A stretch of DNA of 64,000 nt from Chelatococcus sp. YT9 (GCF_018398315.1 NZ_JAHBRW010000001.1:4224501-4288500), one strand, 5' to 3'. Shown: positions 43,717 to 55,677, counted from the first letter of the stretch. Translations and numbers: made by a program. The notes: generated from the sequence alone by a model not told the origin.

Positions 43717-44163
43717 TTAATCGGTCGTGCGCGCGGCGAGCCACGAGATCACGAAATAAGTCGCAACGAGGGTGACCATAGCGGCTATGGTCACAAATCC
43801 GTGACCGATGACATGGGGAAAGAAAATCGCCAGGATCAAATCGCTCATCACGGCGAGCAGCCACATGACCCCGCCCCAGGTGCTCGTGAGCCAGAGACCG
43901 ACCGCTGCAACAAGGTCGATGATCGCGAAATAGATCGTGGTGGCTTGATAGGTCATTGGCCTGCCCTCGAAGGGTGCGTCGCCCGGAAACACGCCGAGCA
44001 GGATGGCCCAATGCCCGACTCCCGTGACCAGCCAGACGACGGCCATTGCGCGCAGAAACCATACCAGCACGACGTCCCACTGCAGCCCGTGCGTGTCGTC
44101 GTTCGTCAGGGCGTCCGCGAAGCCCTGCTGCGCGCCCGATCTGTCATCTCGTGCTCGTGCCAT
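43717..44163 (-). CDS. DUF6163-family membrane protein
   Basis: A 148-residue protein with four hydrophobic spans (VVLVWFLRAMAVVWLVTGVG; ATTIYFAIIDLVAAVGLWL; GVMWLLAVMSDLILAIFF; GFVTIAAMVTLVATYFVISW) after a polar N terminus of about 25 residues. From memory, small proteins like this accompany ldtR and hemB in Hyphomicrobiales. Function unknown. It is divergent from hemB. Confidence 0.75.
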   Translation of the reverse strand: MARARDDRSGAQQGFADALTNDDTHGLQWDVVLVWFLRAMAVVWLVTGVGHWAILLGVFPGDAPFEGRPMTYQATTIYFAIIDLVAAVGLWLTSTWGGVMWLLAVMSDLILAIFFPHVIGHGFVTIAAMVTLVATYFVISWLAARTTD

Positions 44164-45581
<1,418 letters not shown>

Positions 45582-45710
45582 ACGGTACCACGGATAGAGG
45601 AAACGATCGGCCGCGACGGCGGCCGCCCCCGTGCAGACTGGGAATTTCCTCGGCGGTTTAACGGCCGGGCCAGCCTGTGCAAGGCACCCACTCGCATTAT
45701 TGGCCCGTCC

Positions 45711-47063
45711 ATGCGCCGCCCTGTCGTCCTCTTCTTGATCGGCCTTGGCGTCATGGCAGTGGCGGCCTGCGCCAGGCTCGTAGATGCCGATCAGGAGCGG
45801 GTCTGTCGTGCCGTGCTGCCGGCGATCAATCTGGACGGCGAAATCGTGGACGTCGCAGCGCCGCTGTCCGGCCCGCTGCCCAACAGCCTGCGCATCGACT
45901 ACACCGCCAAGGATCGGGCGGGCCGACTGCGCGGACGCGTCTTGCTGTGTCGGTTCGCCGGCACGGGCCTAGCCGCCGACAAGGCGCTCCTCATTGGCAT
46001 CGCGACTGAGCGGGGCCCCGTCTCTGATGCTAATTTCTACTTTCTGAAACGCTTCTATCTGGACGCTCCAGAGGAGGAAAAGGCCGAGATTTCAACCGCC
46101 AAACCCGCGCCCCAGGTGTCGCGCAGCGTTGGGCTCGGCCTTCAGCAAGCCGTTTCGGCCCTGCCATTGCTGGCCATCTACGGCCTTCTCGCCAGCACCT
46201 ACGCGCTCATCTTCGGATTGATCGGCCGCATTAATCTCGCCTTCGGCCAGTTTGCGGTTCTCGGCGGAACCGCCACAACGCTCGGCGTTGCCATCGCGCT
46301 CGCCGGCGGCATCTCCACACCTTTCGTCGGCATCGGATTGGGGCTTGCATTCACGCTCTTCGCCTCGGGCCTGCACGGGGTGGTGCTCGGCCGTATGGCG
46401 ATCGCTCCCCTCCGGGACGCCAGCGGGCAACGCGTTCTGATCGCGACCCTCGGCCTGTCGATCGCGATGGCCGAATATCTGCGCTTGGCCCAGGGCAGCT
46501 ATGCCCAGTGGCTGCCGCCCCTCTGGAACAATCCCCTGCCGCTTGCCCAAGCCGAAGGCTTCGCGGTAACGACGACGCCCATGAACCTCGCCATCAGCAT
46601 CGCGGGTTTCGTCATCGCGACAGCCCTCACCGTCGCGATGCGCCTGACCAGCTTCGGCAGGGCATGGCGCGCCTATGCCGATGACCCTGGCGCCGCCGCG
46701 CTCTGTGGGATCAACGGCAGCCGGCTGTTCGACCAGACATTCCTGCTTGCCTGTATGCTGGCCGGGTTCGCCGGTTTCATCATGGCGATCTATTACGGCA
46801 ACGTCGGCTATGCGTCGGGAATGTCACTGGGCCTCAAAGCCCTCATCGCGGCCGTGCTCGGCGGCGTCGGATCCGTGGGCGGAGCACTCCTCGGAGGCTT
46901 GATCGTCGGTGCAGCAGAAGCCCTATGGGCCGCAACCCTGCCCATTGAATCCCGCGACATCGCGATCTATGCACTGCTTGCTGTCATTCTTGTCTTGCGT
47001 CCCCAAGGACTGTTCGGGACGGACTTGGACTGGGCGACCGGCCGTACTTCTCTCAAAAAATAA
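45711..47063 (+). CDS. LivH-like branched-chain ABC permease fused to an N-terminal lipoprotein-like domain
   Basis: A 450-residue protein in two parts. Residues 1-21 resemble a lipoprotein signal (LFLIGLGVMAVAACAR, Cys at 20), followed by about 110 soluble residues. From about residue 140 there is a LivH-type permease with eight hydrophobic spans (INLAFGQFAVLGG and LGGVGSVGGALLGGLIVGAAEALW are family-typical). No binding protein, LivM or LivG/F gene is adjacent. The soluble extension is unusual for LivH; whether it is lipidated or acts as a membrane anchor is open. The ribosome binding site is weak. Confidence 0.75.
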   Translation: MRRPVVLFLIGLGVMAVAACARLVDADQERVCRAVLPAINLDGEIVDVAAPLSGPLPNSLRIDYTAKDRAGRLRGRVLLCRFAGTGLAADKALLIGIATERGPVSDANFYFLKRFYLDAPEEEKAEISTAKPAPQVSRSVGLGLQQAVSALPLLAIYGLLASTYALIFGLIGRINLAFGQFAVLGGTATTLGVAIALAGGISTPFVGIGLGLAFTLFASGLHGVVLGRMAIAPLRDASGQRVLIATLGLSIAMAEYLRLAQGSYAQWLPPLWNNPLPLAQAEGFAVTTTPMNLAISIAGFVIATALTVAMRLTSFGRAWRAYADDPGAAALCGINGSRLFDQTFLLACMLAGFAGFIMAIYYGNVGYASGMSLGLKALIAAVLGGVGSVGGALLGGLIVGAAEALWAATLPIESRDIAIYALLAVILVLRPQGLFGTDLDWATGRTSLKK

Positions 47064-47200
47064 GAATTGCTGATTACGGCATTGATAAATATAATAAATT
47101 CAACGTAGAAAACCTGCATCCTGCGATTTCGGAGCGCGGCGAAATGCGCGCTGAGCGGTGGCAGGGTGGCCGAGAAAACGTCACCAGCGGAGAACGAGTC

Positions 47201-48451
47201 GTGCCGACACCTACCGACCCAATCCTCACCCTGGCCGATATCGAACGGGCTGCGGGCGTCATAGGCAGCTCCGTTGTCCGATCTCCACTTCTCGCCTCGC
47301 CCTCTCTCAGCGCGCTGACCGGCGCGGAAGTGTACGTCAAATACGAGAACATGCAGCCCACCGGCTCGTTCAAGGAGCGCGGCGCCCTCGTGAAACTTTC
47401 GAGCCTCACCCCGGAGGAGCGCCAGCGCGGGGTGATTGCCATGTCCGCCGGCAATCATGCGCAGGCTGTCGCGTATCATGCAAAGCGCCTCGGCATTCCC
47501 GCGACCATCGTCATGCCCCAGGCGACGCCCCTGGTGAAGGTCGAGAATACTCGTGCACACGGCGCGCATGTCGTGCTCGATGGCGAGACGCTGTCGGAGT
47601 CCGCTATCCGCGCGGAAGCCATCGCGCTGGCCGAGAACCTCGCGTTCATTCACCCCTATGACGACAATGCGATCATGGCGGGCCAGGGAACGGTCGGGCT
47701 CGAGATCCTGGCTGATAATCCCGATCTCGAGGTCCTCGTCATTCCCATTGGCGGCGGGGGACTGTTCGCAGGCATCGCCACAGCAGCCCGGGCACTTAAA
47801 CCTGAGATTGAACTCATTGGCGTGGAAGCGGCCCTCTATCCGTCCTTCTCAAACGCGCTCTCCGGCAGGGAGAGCCCGCTCGGCGGCCCCACCATCGCCG
47901 AGGGCATTGCCGTAAAGAACGTCGGCAAGCTGACACTTCCTGTCGTACGGCAACTCGCAAGCGAAGTGCTCGTTGTCGACGAGGAGGCACTGGAGAGCGC
48001 CGTAAACGCTTATGCTACGCTCCAACGCAGCATGGCGGAGGGGGCCGGCGCAGCGGCACTCGCCGCCCTTCTCGCTTTTCCCGAGCGCTTCAAGGGCCGC
48101 AAGGTCGGGCTCGTCTTGAGCGGTGGCAATATCGATGCCCGGCTGCTGGCTTCGGTCATGGTGCGGGCCCTGGAACGGGCCGACCGCATCGTCTCCTTCC
48201 GGGTCATCACCAACGACGGCCCGGGGCTCCTCGGACGCATCGCCAGCCGTCTTGGTGAACTTGGCGCCAATATTCTGGAAGTCTCGCACGGACGCCTGTT
48301 CCTCGACGTGCCGGCCAAGGGCGTGTCCATCGACCTCACCATCGAAACGCGGGACGCCGAGCACTCGCGGCACATTCTGAGCGCCCTTGCCGCGGATGGC
48401 CTCGCTCCGACGCGTGTGGACGCAAGGAGCCGCGCAGAACAGGGCCATTGA
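47201..48451 (+). CDS. ilvA: threonine ammonia-lyase with C-terminal ACT domain
   Basis: Deaminates threonine to 2-oxobutanoate, the entry to isoleucine synthesis. The GTG at 47201 is preceded by CGGAG. The PLP lysine is in PTGSFKERGA (residue 58) and the phosphate-binding loop is IGGGGLFAG. After residue 330 an ACT domain follows (VSFRVITNDGPGLLGRIASRL), so the enzyme may be regulated by an amino acid. At 416 residues it matches the shorter ACT-containing type, not the classical 500-residue IlvA. Confidence 0.9.
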   Translation: MPTPTDPILTLADIERAAGVIGSSVVRSPLLASPSLSALTGAEVYVKYENMQPTGSFKERGALVKLSSLTPEERQRGVIAMSAGNHAQAVAYHAKRLGIPATIVMPQATPLVKVENTRAHGAHVVLDGETLSESAIRAEAIALAENLAFIHPYDDNAIMAGQGTVGLEILADNPDLEVLVIPIGGGGLFAGIATAARALKPEIELIGVEAALYPSFSNALSGRESPLGGPTIAEGIAVKNVGKLTLPVVRQLASEVLVVDEEALESAVNAYATLQRSMAEGAGAAALAALLAFPERFKGRKVGLVLSGGNIDARLLASVMVRALERADRIVSFRVITNDGPGLLGRIASRLGELGANILEVSHGRLFLDVPAKGVSIDLTIETRDAEHSRHILSALAADGLAPTRVDARSRAEQGH

Positions 48452-48519
48452 CCCCCGCGACGGAACCTCCCTCTCGTATTATCATTCATCAAGCGTGCGA
48501 ATCGTACGGGAGTGAAGAA

Positions 48520-48987
48520 GTGAGCCATTTGCCGCCGCGCCAAACGTCCCAGCCGATGACCATCGACGACTATGGCGCTATCCGAGGTGTCATCACGCCG
48601 CGCTTCTTCGCCTATCTGATCGACTTGGTCGTCATCGCCCTTCTCATGCTCGTATTGTTCATGGTGGTGGCCATTCTCGGGGTCATCACCTTCGGCCTTG
48701 CCTGGTTCCTGTTTCCCCTGGTCGGCGCCTGCACGGGCATTCTCTACAGCGCGGTCACGGTGAGTGGCGAACGCCAAGCGACTATCGGCATGCGTTTGAT
48801 GGGCCTGAAAGTCGTCGGTCCCTATGGCCGGCCGGACTTCATCACCGCCGCCATCCATGCCCTGTTTTTCTACGTCGCCGCCAGCACCGGCCTCCTGCTC
48901 GCCATTGACATCATCACCGCCTTCCTGCGGAGCGATCGGCGGATGCTGCATGACGTGCTCGCGCAACTCACCGTGATTCGGGATTGA
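48520..48987 (+). CDS. RDD-family membrane protein
   Basis: A 155-residue protein with three hydrophobic spans. The RDD pattern is visible as RFFAYLIDLVVIALL near the start and the Asp in RMLHDVLAQLTV at the end. GTG at 48520 with GGGAG upstream is preferred; the frame extends back to an overlapping TTG at 48448. It is directly downstream of the threonine dehydratase gene, probably in the same operon. Members are thought to be ion or small-molecule transport proteins; the role is unproven. Confidence 0.8.
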   Translation: MSHLPPRQTSQPMTIDDYGAIRGVITPRFFAYLIDLVVIALLMLVLFMVVAILGVITFGLAWFLFPLVGACTGILYSAVTVSGERQATIGMRLMGLKVVGPYGRPDFITAAIHALFFYVAASTGLLLAIDIITAFLRSDRRMLHDVLAQLTVIRD

Positions 48988-49112
48988 TCGACCTGCCGAC
49001 CCCTCTTTGCCTCACCGCAGCAGGTGCTTATTCGATATTTGAGAGACGCCGGCTCGGTGCTATCGTGACGAGGGTTGAAGGGATCGCACCAATTGAATGA
49101 GCGGGCGCCAGC

Positions 49113-49859
49113 GTGACCACACAGCCGCGCGATACTCCGCAATTTTACCTGACCGCTCCGTCCGCCTGCCCCTATCTGCCCGGGCGCGAGGAACGCAAGG
49201 TTTTCACGCATCTCGTCGGAAAGCGCGCGTCAGAGATCAACGATATTCTGACGCAAGGTGGCTTCCGACGCTCCCAAACCATTGCCTATCGGCCTGCGTG
49301 CGAGACCTGCCGGGCATGCATCTCCGTTCGCATTCTGGTCAACGAGTTCACACCGTCGCGCAGCTTCCGTAGGGTCCTCGCCGCCAACACCGACCTCACC
49401 ACGGAGGTGCGCGGCGCAACTCCGACATCCGAGCAATACAGCCTGTTCCGGCACTATCTCGATACCCGCCATGCCGATGGCGGCATGGCCGACATGACGG
49501 TGCTCGACTATGCCATGATGGTGGAGGACAGCCACGTCACGACTCGCCTGATCGAATACAGAACACCCGGCACCGGACCCTATCTCGACCGTGCCGGCGT
49601 GGGCGAGCTGCGAGCGGTCGCATTGACCGACATCCTCGCCGATGGGCTGTCGATGGTCTATTCCTTCTACGAACCCGACGATGGGCATCGCAGCCTCGGC
49701 AGCTACATCATTCTTGACCACATCGCCAAGGCGCGGGAATTCGGCTTACCCTATGTCTACCTTGGCTATTGGGTGGAAGGCTCCCGGAAGATGGACTACA
49801 AGACGCGCTTCCGCCCGCAGGAGCGCCTGCTGCCGCACGGCTGGTCGCGCGTTGATTAA
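49113..49859 (+). CDS. bpt: aspartate/glutamate leucyltransferase (bacterial protein transferase)
   Basis: Adds leucine from Leu-tRNA to N-terminal Asp or Glu of proteins, marking them for the ClpS-ClpAP N-end rule pathway. The 248-residue protein has the Cys-rich [15 protein letters not shown] near residue 62 and the C-terminal [20 protein letters not shown], both family signatures. GTG start. It is convergent with the MerR-type gene; the 40 bp between the stops shows no clear terminator. Confidence 0.93.
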   Translation: MTTQPRDTPQFYLTAPSACPYLPGREERKVFTHLVGKRASEINDILTQGGFRRSQTIAYRPACETCRACISVRILVNEFTPSRSFRRVLAANTDLTTEVRGATPTSEQYSLFRHYLDTRHADGGMADMTVLDYAMMVEDSHVTTRLIEYRTPGTGPYLDRAGVGELRAVALTDILADGLSMVYSFYEPDDGHRSLGSYIILDHIAKAREFGLPYVYLGYWVEGSRKMDYKTRFRPQERLLPHGWSRVD

Positions 49860-49898
49860 AAGGCTGATTTTTCAGTTATTTATTCGAAAGATCCAATG

Positions 49899-50627
49899 TC
49901 AGTTATCATCATCAACAACGCCGCGCGCGATGGCGATCAAACGGCGGCATTCCCGTAGTTCGTCGAGCACCATGCTGAGCCGCGTCGCCGAAGCCTCATC
50001 GAGACCGCTGGTTCCGATGCCCGCGAAAGCATCGTCGGGCTCCAGCCTGTCACCCTCGCTGTCCAGCGAGCCGCCGTCAGCGTTATGGCTGCCGCGGCCC
50101 ATCTCGGGGCTATGCAGGGCCTCATGGTTCCGCAATTGGTAGGTCCGAGGGCCGACCTGGGGCGACGGCCCGCGCAGATCGCTTTCAGCCACGGGCATCG
50201 GCGGCGTCTGCTGCCACACCGCCTCAAGGCTCTGCTGTTCGCCCTGATGACCATGCTCCTCGGGAGCGGCGCCTTGACCGCGGCCAATGTCAGGATCAGC
50301 GTCCTCGAAATCATCGGCGAAACGTTGGCCGGCGTTGATGGATGAAAGCTGGTGAGGTTCCTGCCAAACCTGCTGGACGAAGCGCACCCCCTCCTGCTTG
50401 AGGATGCGCTGTACACCCTTGATCGTGTAGCCTTCACCGTAAAGAAGATGGCGGATGCCGCGTAGAAGCTCGACATCGTCGGGTCGGTAGTAACGTCGCC
50501 CGCCGCCCCGCTTGAGCGGCTTGATCTGCGTGAAACGCGTTTCCCAGAAACGCAGGACGTGCTGCGGAACGTCGAGTTCTTCCCCGACTTCGCTGATGGT
50601 GCGAAAGGCGTCTGGGCCTTTGTCCAC
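49899..50627 (-). CDS. MerR-family transcriptional regulator
   Basis: A 242-residue protein. The N-terminal 80 residues form a MerR-type winged helix ([23 protein letters not shown] and [19 protein letters not shown]). The next 130 residues are low-complexity, rich in Gln, Pro and Glu, with no Cys cluster for metal sensing, followed by a short helical end. A MerR gene of this type downstream of ihfA is conserved in alphaproteobacteria; its targets are not known to me. Confidence 0.88.
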   Translation of the reverse strand: MDKGPDAFRTISEVGEELDVPQHVLRFWETRFTQIKPLKRGGGRRYYRPDDVELLRGIRHLLYGEGYTIKGVQRILKQEGVRFVQQVWQEPHQLSSINAGQRFADDFEDADPDIGRGQGAAPEEHGHQGEQQSLEAVWQQTPPMPVAESDLRGPSPQVGPRTYQLRNHEALHSPEMGRGSHNADGGSLDSEGDRLEPDDAFAGIGTSGLDEASATRLSMVLDELRECRRLIAIARGVVDDDN

Positions 50628-50963
50628 CGTCTACTCCTCCGTGCACTCGTTCTCGATTCAGCCGGCTCCGGCTATGTCAGTGATCCGAAATAGCCCCCCG
50701 CTTAGACCTGACTGTCATGGCTAAACCGGATCTGGCTCAACCCAAGTCTGCTCCGAGAACATAGCCGACTCAGATGATGCTATCCCTCAAGGATAAGACG
50801 CGTTTGCACTCGCTTGCAAAATCTATCGGCAAAACTGATCAAAAGCGTTGCCTTATAGGCGGCCTGCTTGTGGATGGCAGCCTCTCCAGTCCGGGCGCGC
50901 GCACGCGAGCATCCCGGTTGGGCTTAAAGGCTGGATCAAGCAAGCGAGGCGCTGGCGAGCGCG
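50628..50963. other. 336-bp intergenic region between ihfA and the MerR gene
   Basis: No tRNA, ORF or hairpin could be supported. A short plus-strand open frame near 50774-50995 overlaps the ihfA end and looks spurious. Confidence 0.4.
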
Positions 50964-51275
50964 TCAGGCCTCGTCCTCAACCTCAAGGCCGTTGATGCGG
51001 GCGCGCAGCACGTTCGAAGGCTTGAAGACCATGACGCGCCTCGGGTCGATCGGGACTTCGATCCCCGTCTTCGGGTTGCGCCCCACGCGCTCGCCCTTGT
51101 CCCGCACGATAAAGGAACCGAACGACGAGAGCTTCACAGTCTCACCGCGCGCCAAACAATCGCACATTTCGCTGAGAACAAGCTCGACGAGCGCCGCTGA
51201 TTCAGTCCGGGATAATCCGACCTTCTGATAGACCACTTCGCAGAGGTCCGCGCGCGTTACCGTCCGACCTGCCAT
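50964..51275 (-). CDS. ihfA: integration host factor subunit alpha
   Basis: A DNA-bending protein that acts as a heterodimer with IhfB. The 103-residue protein has [24 protein letters not shown], the DNA-binding arm motif, and [16 protein letters not shown] at the end. The ATG at 51275 ([11 protein letters not shown]) is chosen over a codon five residues upstream. It follows fabH in the conserved plsX-fabH-ihfA order. Confidence 0.95.
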   Translation of the reverse strand: MAGRTVTRADLCEVVYQKVGLSRTESAALVELVLSEMCDCLARGETVKLSSFGSFIVRDKGERVGRNPKTGIEVPIDPRRVMVFKPSNVLRARINGLEVEDEA

Positions 51276-51435
51276 GGCACCCTCTTGCAAGCAACCTTTA
51301 ACAACAGAAGCATCTCACTGAATTACAACGATATTCAGTCGCGGGAGCTCGGTCAATCACAGACGCACCGGTTCCACGACATATATTCATCAGGCCTCGT
51401 GGAGCGGAGCCAGGCAACGGATCGATCTCCGGCCC

Positions 51436-52413
51436 TCACCAGCGTACAAGGGCGCTGCCCCAGGTGAAGCCTCCGCCCATGGCTTCGAGAAGCACCAGAT
51501 CACCACGCTTGATGCGCCCGTCGGCACAGGCGGCCGCCAACGCGAGCGGGATCGAAGCCGCAGAGGTGTTGCCATGCTGGTCGACGGTGATGACCACCTT
51601 CTCGGGTGCGATTCCAAGCTTCTGAGCGCTGGCGTCGATTATCCGCTTGTTCGCCTGGTGCGGAACGAACCAGTCGATGTCCTCCGCAGTGAACCCCGTC
51701 GCGCGGAAAGCATCTTCGATGACATCCGTGATCATTCCGACGGCATGACGAAAGACCTCACGGCCCTCCATCCTCAAGTGCCCGACAGCGCGGTTCGATC
51801 CGGGCCCTCCATCCACGAAGAGCTTGCTGCGGTGCCGACCGTCGGAACGCAGGTGAGTGGTCAGGATCCCCCGGTCACCGGGCTCGCCTCGGCTTTCCTG
51901 AGCCTCCAGCACGAGCGCGCCGGCCCCATCGCCGAACAGCACGCAGGTGGTGCGGTCGCTCCAGTCCAGCAAGCGTGAGAATGTCTCGGCGCCGATCACG
52001 AGCGCCCGGCGGTGAGAGCCCGAGGTCAGGAACTTGTCGGCTGTCGCCAGGGCAAAGACGAAGCCTGAGCAGACCGCCTGGAGATCGAAGGCCGCACCAT
52101 GGGTGATGCCGAGTTCGGCTTGCACCTGCGTTGCGGTCGCCGGGAAGGTGTAGTCCGGTGTCGATGTCGCCACGACGATCAGATCGATGTCATCAGCAGC
52201 GAGGCCCGCGTCGGCGAGCGCCGCACGCGCGGCGCGCACCGCAAGCATCGACGTGGTCTCCCCGTCGGCCGCGATGTGACGGGCCCGAATTCCCGTGCGT
52301 TGCACGATCCACTCGTCGGAGGTCTCGACCAGACCGGCGATCTCACTATTGGTCATGATGCGTTCAGGCAGGTAGGCCCCGCCACCGCAAACGACTGTTC
52401 TCAGCCGAGACAC
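51436..52413 (-). CDS. fabH: beta-ketoacyl-ACP synthase III
   Basis: Starts fatty-acid synthesis by condensing acetyl-CoA with malonyl-ACP. The 325-residue enzyme has the catalytic triad in [11 protein letters not shown] (Cys), [12 protein letters not shown] (His) and [11 protein letters not shown] (Asn). The start is GTG with GAGGAG upstream. It follows plsX by 72 bp in a lipid-synthesis cluster. Confidence 0.95.
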   Translation of the reverse strand: MSRLRTVVCGGGAYLPERIMTNSEIAGLVETSDEWIVQRTGIRARHIAADGETTSMLAVRAARAALADAGLAADDIDLIVVATSTPDYTFPATATQVQAELGITHGAAFDLQAVCSGFVFALATADKFLTSGSHRRALVIGAETFSRLLDWSDRTTCVLFGDGAGALVLEAQESRGEPGDRGILTTHLRSDGRHRSKLFVDGGPGSNRAVGHLRMEGREVFRHAVGMITDVIEDAFRATGFTAEDIDWFVPHQANKRIIDASAQKLGIAPEKVVITVDQHGNTSAASIPLALAAACADGRIKRGDLVLLEAMGGGFTWGSALVRW

Positions 52414-52485
52414 TTGATTGCTCCTCAGTCCCTCGCCCGCCGCTCGTCGCGGCAGCGGGCCGCTCGTTATCCCGGGCGCATTGTC

Positions 52486-53526
52486 TTAAGCGTCAACGAC
52501 CGGCTCGAGCTGTAGTTTCTCCAACATGGCGCGGATCTGATGGACCAAATCATGCCGCGCCATGTCATAGGCGAGTTCCACAGCGCTTGCAAAACCAAGC
52601 GCGTCTGTCCCGCCATGGCTCTTGATGACGCTGCCTTGCAGCCCCAGAAAGATGCCGCCATTCGACCGGCGCGGATCAAGGGTTCGTCGCAGCGAATCAA
52701 AGGCGCCTTTGGCGAAGAGATAACCGATGCGCGACATCAGTGTGCGGGCCATCGCATTCTTGAGAAACGTAGCGATCTGGGTCGCCGTTCCCTCGGCCGT
52801 CTTGAGGGCGATATTCCCGGCAAAGCCTTCGGTCACGACGACATCCACCGCCCCACGGCCGATATCGCTGCCCTCGACGAAGCCCTTGTACTCGAGCTGC
52901 GGCAAATTGGCCTCACGGAGGATCTGGCTCGCCTCCTTGATCGCGTCGAGCCCCTTTATCTCCTCAACACCGACATTGAGGAGACCGACCGTTGGACGTT
53001 CGATATCGAAAATGACATTGGCAACCGCCGCGCCCATTACGGCTAATTCCACCAGATGGCGCGCATCCGCCCCAATCGTCGCACCGACGTCGAGAACGAT
53101 GCTCTCGCCGCGCAATGTGGGCCATATCGCGGCAATCGCCGGCCGCTCAACCTGGACCAGGGTCTTCAGGCAAAAGGTCGCCATCGCCATGAGCGCACCG
53201 GTGTTCCCCGCCGAAACGGCGACATCCGCCTCGCCCTTCTTCACCGCCTCAATGGCAAGCCACATGGACGATTTGTAGCGCCCCGCCCGGAGCGCCTGGC
53301 TCGGCTTGTCATCCATGCGAACGGCGATTTCCGCGTGGCGCAATTCGCAAGCCTTGGCGAGCGCGGGATGGGCGTCGATCAAAGGGCGAACCTGCGCCTC
53401 GTCGCCATACATGATGAAACGGATATCCGGCCGCCGCTCAAGAGCTTTGGCGGCCCCGGGAATGACGACGGCAGGCCCGTGATCGCCGCCCATCGCGTCG
53501 AGAGCGATCCTAATCGGTGAGGACAT
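52486..53526 (-). CDS. plsX: phosphate acyltransferase PlsX
   Basis: Makes acyl-phosphate from acyl-ACP for phospholipid synthesis; soluble and peripheral to the membrane. The 346-residue protein has [19 protein letters not shown] at the start and [14 protein letters not shown] in the core, both family signatures. Between DUF177 upstream and fabH downstream, as in most alphaproteobacteria. Confidence 0.95.
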   Translation of the reverse strand: MSSPIRIALDAMGGDHGPAVVIPGAAKALERRPDIRFIMYGDEAQVRPLIDAHPALAKACELRHAEIAVRMDDKPSQALRAGRYKSSMWLAIEAVKKGEADVAVSAGNTGALMAMATFCLKTLVQVERPAIAAIWPTLRGESIVLDVGATIGADARHLVELAVMGAAVANVIFDIERPTVGLLNVGVEEIKGLDAIKEASQILREANLPQLEYKGFVEGSDIGRGAVDVVVTEGFAGNIALKTAEGTATQIATFLKNAMARTLMSRIGYLFAKGAFDSLRRTLDPRRSNGGIFLGLQGSVIKSHGGTDALGFASAVELAYDMARHDLVHQIRAMLEKLQLEPVVDA

Positions 53527-53700
53527 GGTGCCTATATTGATCTCCGCAACGCCGAGGGCCGCAGTCGACGCGCGGCGGACAATAGCGCCTCGTCATAGGC
53601 TCGCAACCTGTATTTTGAGTAGGCGCCCGTCATGGTGGGGGTCAGGAAACCTAACAATATCAGCTGAGATGATCAAAGACCGAAATGCAAGCGGCAGGGT

Positions 53701-54351
53701 TTAGCTTGAGCCCTCGGGCTTGGTTCTTAACCGTGACAGCGCCGCAAAAGGAGATGGTTTGTCAACTTGTTCCGAAGGCTCTTCCTTCGAGGGCGCGGCC
53801 TCACCGTCCTCCCCCCCTGATTGGAACACCGCACCGGGCTTACGCGGGTAGGGATCTATCCCGAGCGCGAGAAACTCAGCGGCCAACTGGCCAAGATCAA
53901 TCGCGCCATCAACAATTTCATCGGGCGGATCCGCGTCCGACAGTCGCATTTCCGCGCTACGACCTTCGGGCTCGCCCCCTTTGCGTCCGCCACGGGACCG
54001 GCCCGTCTCGGCCTCCCACTCATCCAGCCGGCGGTCATCAAATGCGCGCTGAGGCGCCTCCGCAGAGAAGTCCACTTCAATAGGTTCGACCACGTCGCTC
54101 GCGAAGGGCTCCAACGTCACGACGCAGATCTGCTCGATACGCGCCCTCACTTCGCCCCGCACTTTGACGCGCTTCGGCGTCCCCGACAGGCGGAAATTTG
54201 CGTCAAGCCTGTGGATGGCAGGCAGGCCGAAGCTCTCGGCCAACGTCACCAGCTCTCCGGCCGTCGCGCTACGCTCCACCTCAAGGCCCTGGGGCGGAAT
54301 ATCCACAACGGCGCAAGGCCAGTGCAAAAGGTGGTCTTCCTGTGCTGCCAT
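53701..54351 (-). CDS. DUF177 (YceD-type) protein
   Basis: A 216-residue soluble protein. The DUF177 core is RVKVRGEVRARIEQICVVTLEPFASDV, with the Cys-containing strand and following hydrophobic segment. The C-terminal half carries low-complexity basic/acidic stretches and an extension of about 40 residues. In other bacteria YceD proteins are linked to rRNA processing and to the rpmF-plsX region; the exact role is unsettled. ATG at 54351 preferred to an in-frame ATG six codons earlier. Confidence 0.85.
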   Translation of the reverse strand: MAAQEDHLLHWPCAVVDIPPQGLEVERSATAGELVTLAESFGLPAIHRLDANFRLSGTPKRVKVRGEVRARIEQICVVTLEPFASDVVEPIEVDFSAEAPQRAFDDRRLDEWEAETGRSRGGRKGGEPEGRSAEMRLSDADPPDEIVDGAIDLGQLAAEFLALGIDPYPRKPGAVFQSGGEDGEAAPSKEEPSEQVDKPSPFAALSRLRTKPEGSS

Positions 54352-54464
54352 GGCAGTTTCCTCGATCACCGTGATCGGACCGAATCACCCGGGCCGACGA
54401 ACGTGACCAATCCTCCCTCATTTATCAGAATTCGCATCCACAGCCGTGATTTCCGGTGGATTGA

Positions 54465-55001
54465 TCATCTCGATACCACCCCAGGTTCGGGGAAAAGCGA
54501 CGCCGAAGACAACAGCGCCTCAAAATCGAATCCGGCCAGATGCTGATCCACAGCTCTGATATAAGCAGCCATATGAACTTGCGCATCCCCGTCGGTCACA
54601 CCGACGTTGCGTGCGAGCGCAGCCTGCAAGGTCGTGTCATCCTTCTCCGCGAGCGCCTCGTCGTAGCTCGCCGCGCGCCCATAGAAGGCCTTGGCATAGA
54701 CCTTCATGCGCTTCGGCACGGCCAGGTCGCCAATCCCGATCTCACGAAAAGCCCGCTCGATTTCGAGGAAAAGCCGGTCGACAAATTCCTGCGCAAGATC
54801 AGGCGCGGGATCCGGCAGGTCCCGGAGGCGCCGAAGAAGCAAGACCGCGTGCAGGGTGAGCGATTCAAATCGCCCCTCGACCGTATCCGCGATCCAACCG
54901 TCACGGTAAAGTTGCGGTGACCGAGCGGCCGCGTTCACACGCTCGAACAGCGAGGAAGCGGCATCGTCACGGGGCCGAGAACGAAATAACTTGAGAATCA
55001 T
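54465..55001 (-). CDS. ubiquinol-cytochrome c chaperone (CBP3 family)
   Basis: A 178-residue helical protein that helps assemble the cytochrome bc1 complex. Typical segments are AARSPQLYRDGWIADTVEGRFESLTLHAVLLLRRL and the helical AFREIGIGDLAVPKRMKVYAKAFYGR. The ATG at 55001 starts MILKLFRSR; a start seven codons earlier is possible. It is divergent from bamE and lies upstream of the DUF177 gene. Confidence 0.9.
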   Translation of the reverse strand: MILKLFRSRPRDDAASSLFERVNAAARSPQLYRDGWIADTVEGRFESLTLHAVLLLRRLRDLPDPAPDLAQEFVDRLFLEIERAFREIGIGDLAVPKRMKVYAKAFYGRAASYDEALAEKDDTTLQAALARNVGVTDGDAQVHMAAYIRAVDQHLAGFDFEALLSSASLFPEPGVVSR

Positions 55002-55117
55002 GACGGGCAACGCCCTCCGCATCGCCTTGCCAAAGACATAACCGCGGGTTACGGCATCGGGCTACGTTAGTGCAAGCGAGAATATGATAGCTGCAAGACG
55101 GCATTGAAACGACACGG

Positions 55118-55606
55118 ATGGGCCGAATGAAACTGCGCGAGACCAGACTTCTCTCACGGCGTTCGATGACGTTGGCGCTCGGCGCCACTCTTCTCACGGG
55201 CCTTGCCGCCTGCTCCGGCCGCGAAACCATTACCCGTGGCTATGTCTTGGACGAGCGCGCGTTAGCTGAGATCCGCCCGGGCACGAGCGTCGATACGGTC
55301 CTTGCCAAGCTGGGTACACCCTCCACTGTTTCAACCGTCGGCAACAAGACTTTCTATTATATCAGCCAGACGCTGAAGCGGACGGTCCAGTTCATCGAGC
55401 CGTCGATCGTCGACCAGCGGGTGATCGCCATCTACTTCAATTCGGCCTTCAAGGTCGAGCGCGTCGCCAATTATGGCATCCAGGATGGCCAGATTTTCGA
55501 TTTCATCTCCCGCACCACTCCATCGAGCGGCCAGGAGCAGAGCTTCCTCCGCCAGATCTTCCGAGGCGCGGGCGGCAGCAGCAGCTTCAACCCCTTCGGC
55601 GCCTGA
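55118..55606 (+). CDS. bamE: outer membrane assembly lipoprotein BamE
   Basis: A part of the BAM complex that folds outer-membrane proteins. The 162-residue precursor has a lipoprotein signal with the lipobox LTGLAACSG and then the SmpA/OmlA core (LAEIRPGTSVDTVLAKLGTPST, NKTFYYISQ, YFNSAFKVERVANYGIQDG). The C terminus is Gly/Ser-rich. Another in-frame ATG three codons later is also possible. A clear terminator follows. Confidence 0.93.
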   Translation: MGRMKLRETRLLSRRSMTLALGATLLTGLAACSGRETITRGYVLDERALAEIRPGTSVDTVLAKLGTPSTVSTVGNKTFYYISQTLKRTVQFIEPSIVDQRVIAIYFNSAFKVERVANYGIQDGQIFDFISRTTPSSGQEQSFLRQIFRGAGGSSSFNPFGA

Positions 55607-55628
55607 CATCGAGGCGCCCAGATGGCAA

Positions 55629-55664
55629 GAGGCCCGGCGAGCAATCGCCAGGCCTCATTTTTTT
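55629..55664 (+). terminator. rho-independent terminator of bamE
   Basis: GAGGCC-C-GGCGA at 55629-55640 pairs with TCGCC-A-GGCCTC at 55645-55656 (one C-A mismatch), followed by ATTTTTTT. Confidence 0.85.
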
Positions 55665-55677
55665 CAGCGTGCAATCG

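Noticed and set aside
50628-50963. Possible tRNA between ihfA and the MerR gene
   Set aside because: Such a gene occurs here in some relatives, but no cloverleaf or GTTCGA-type T-arm is present.
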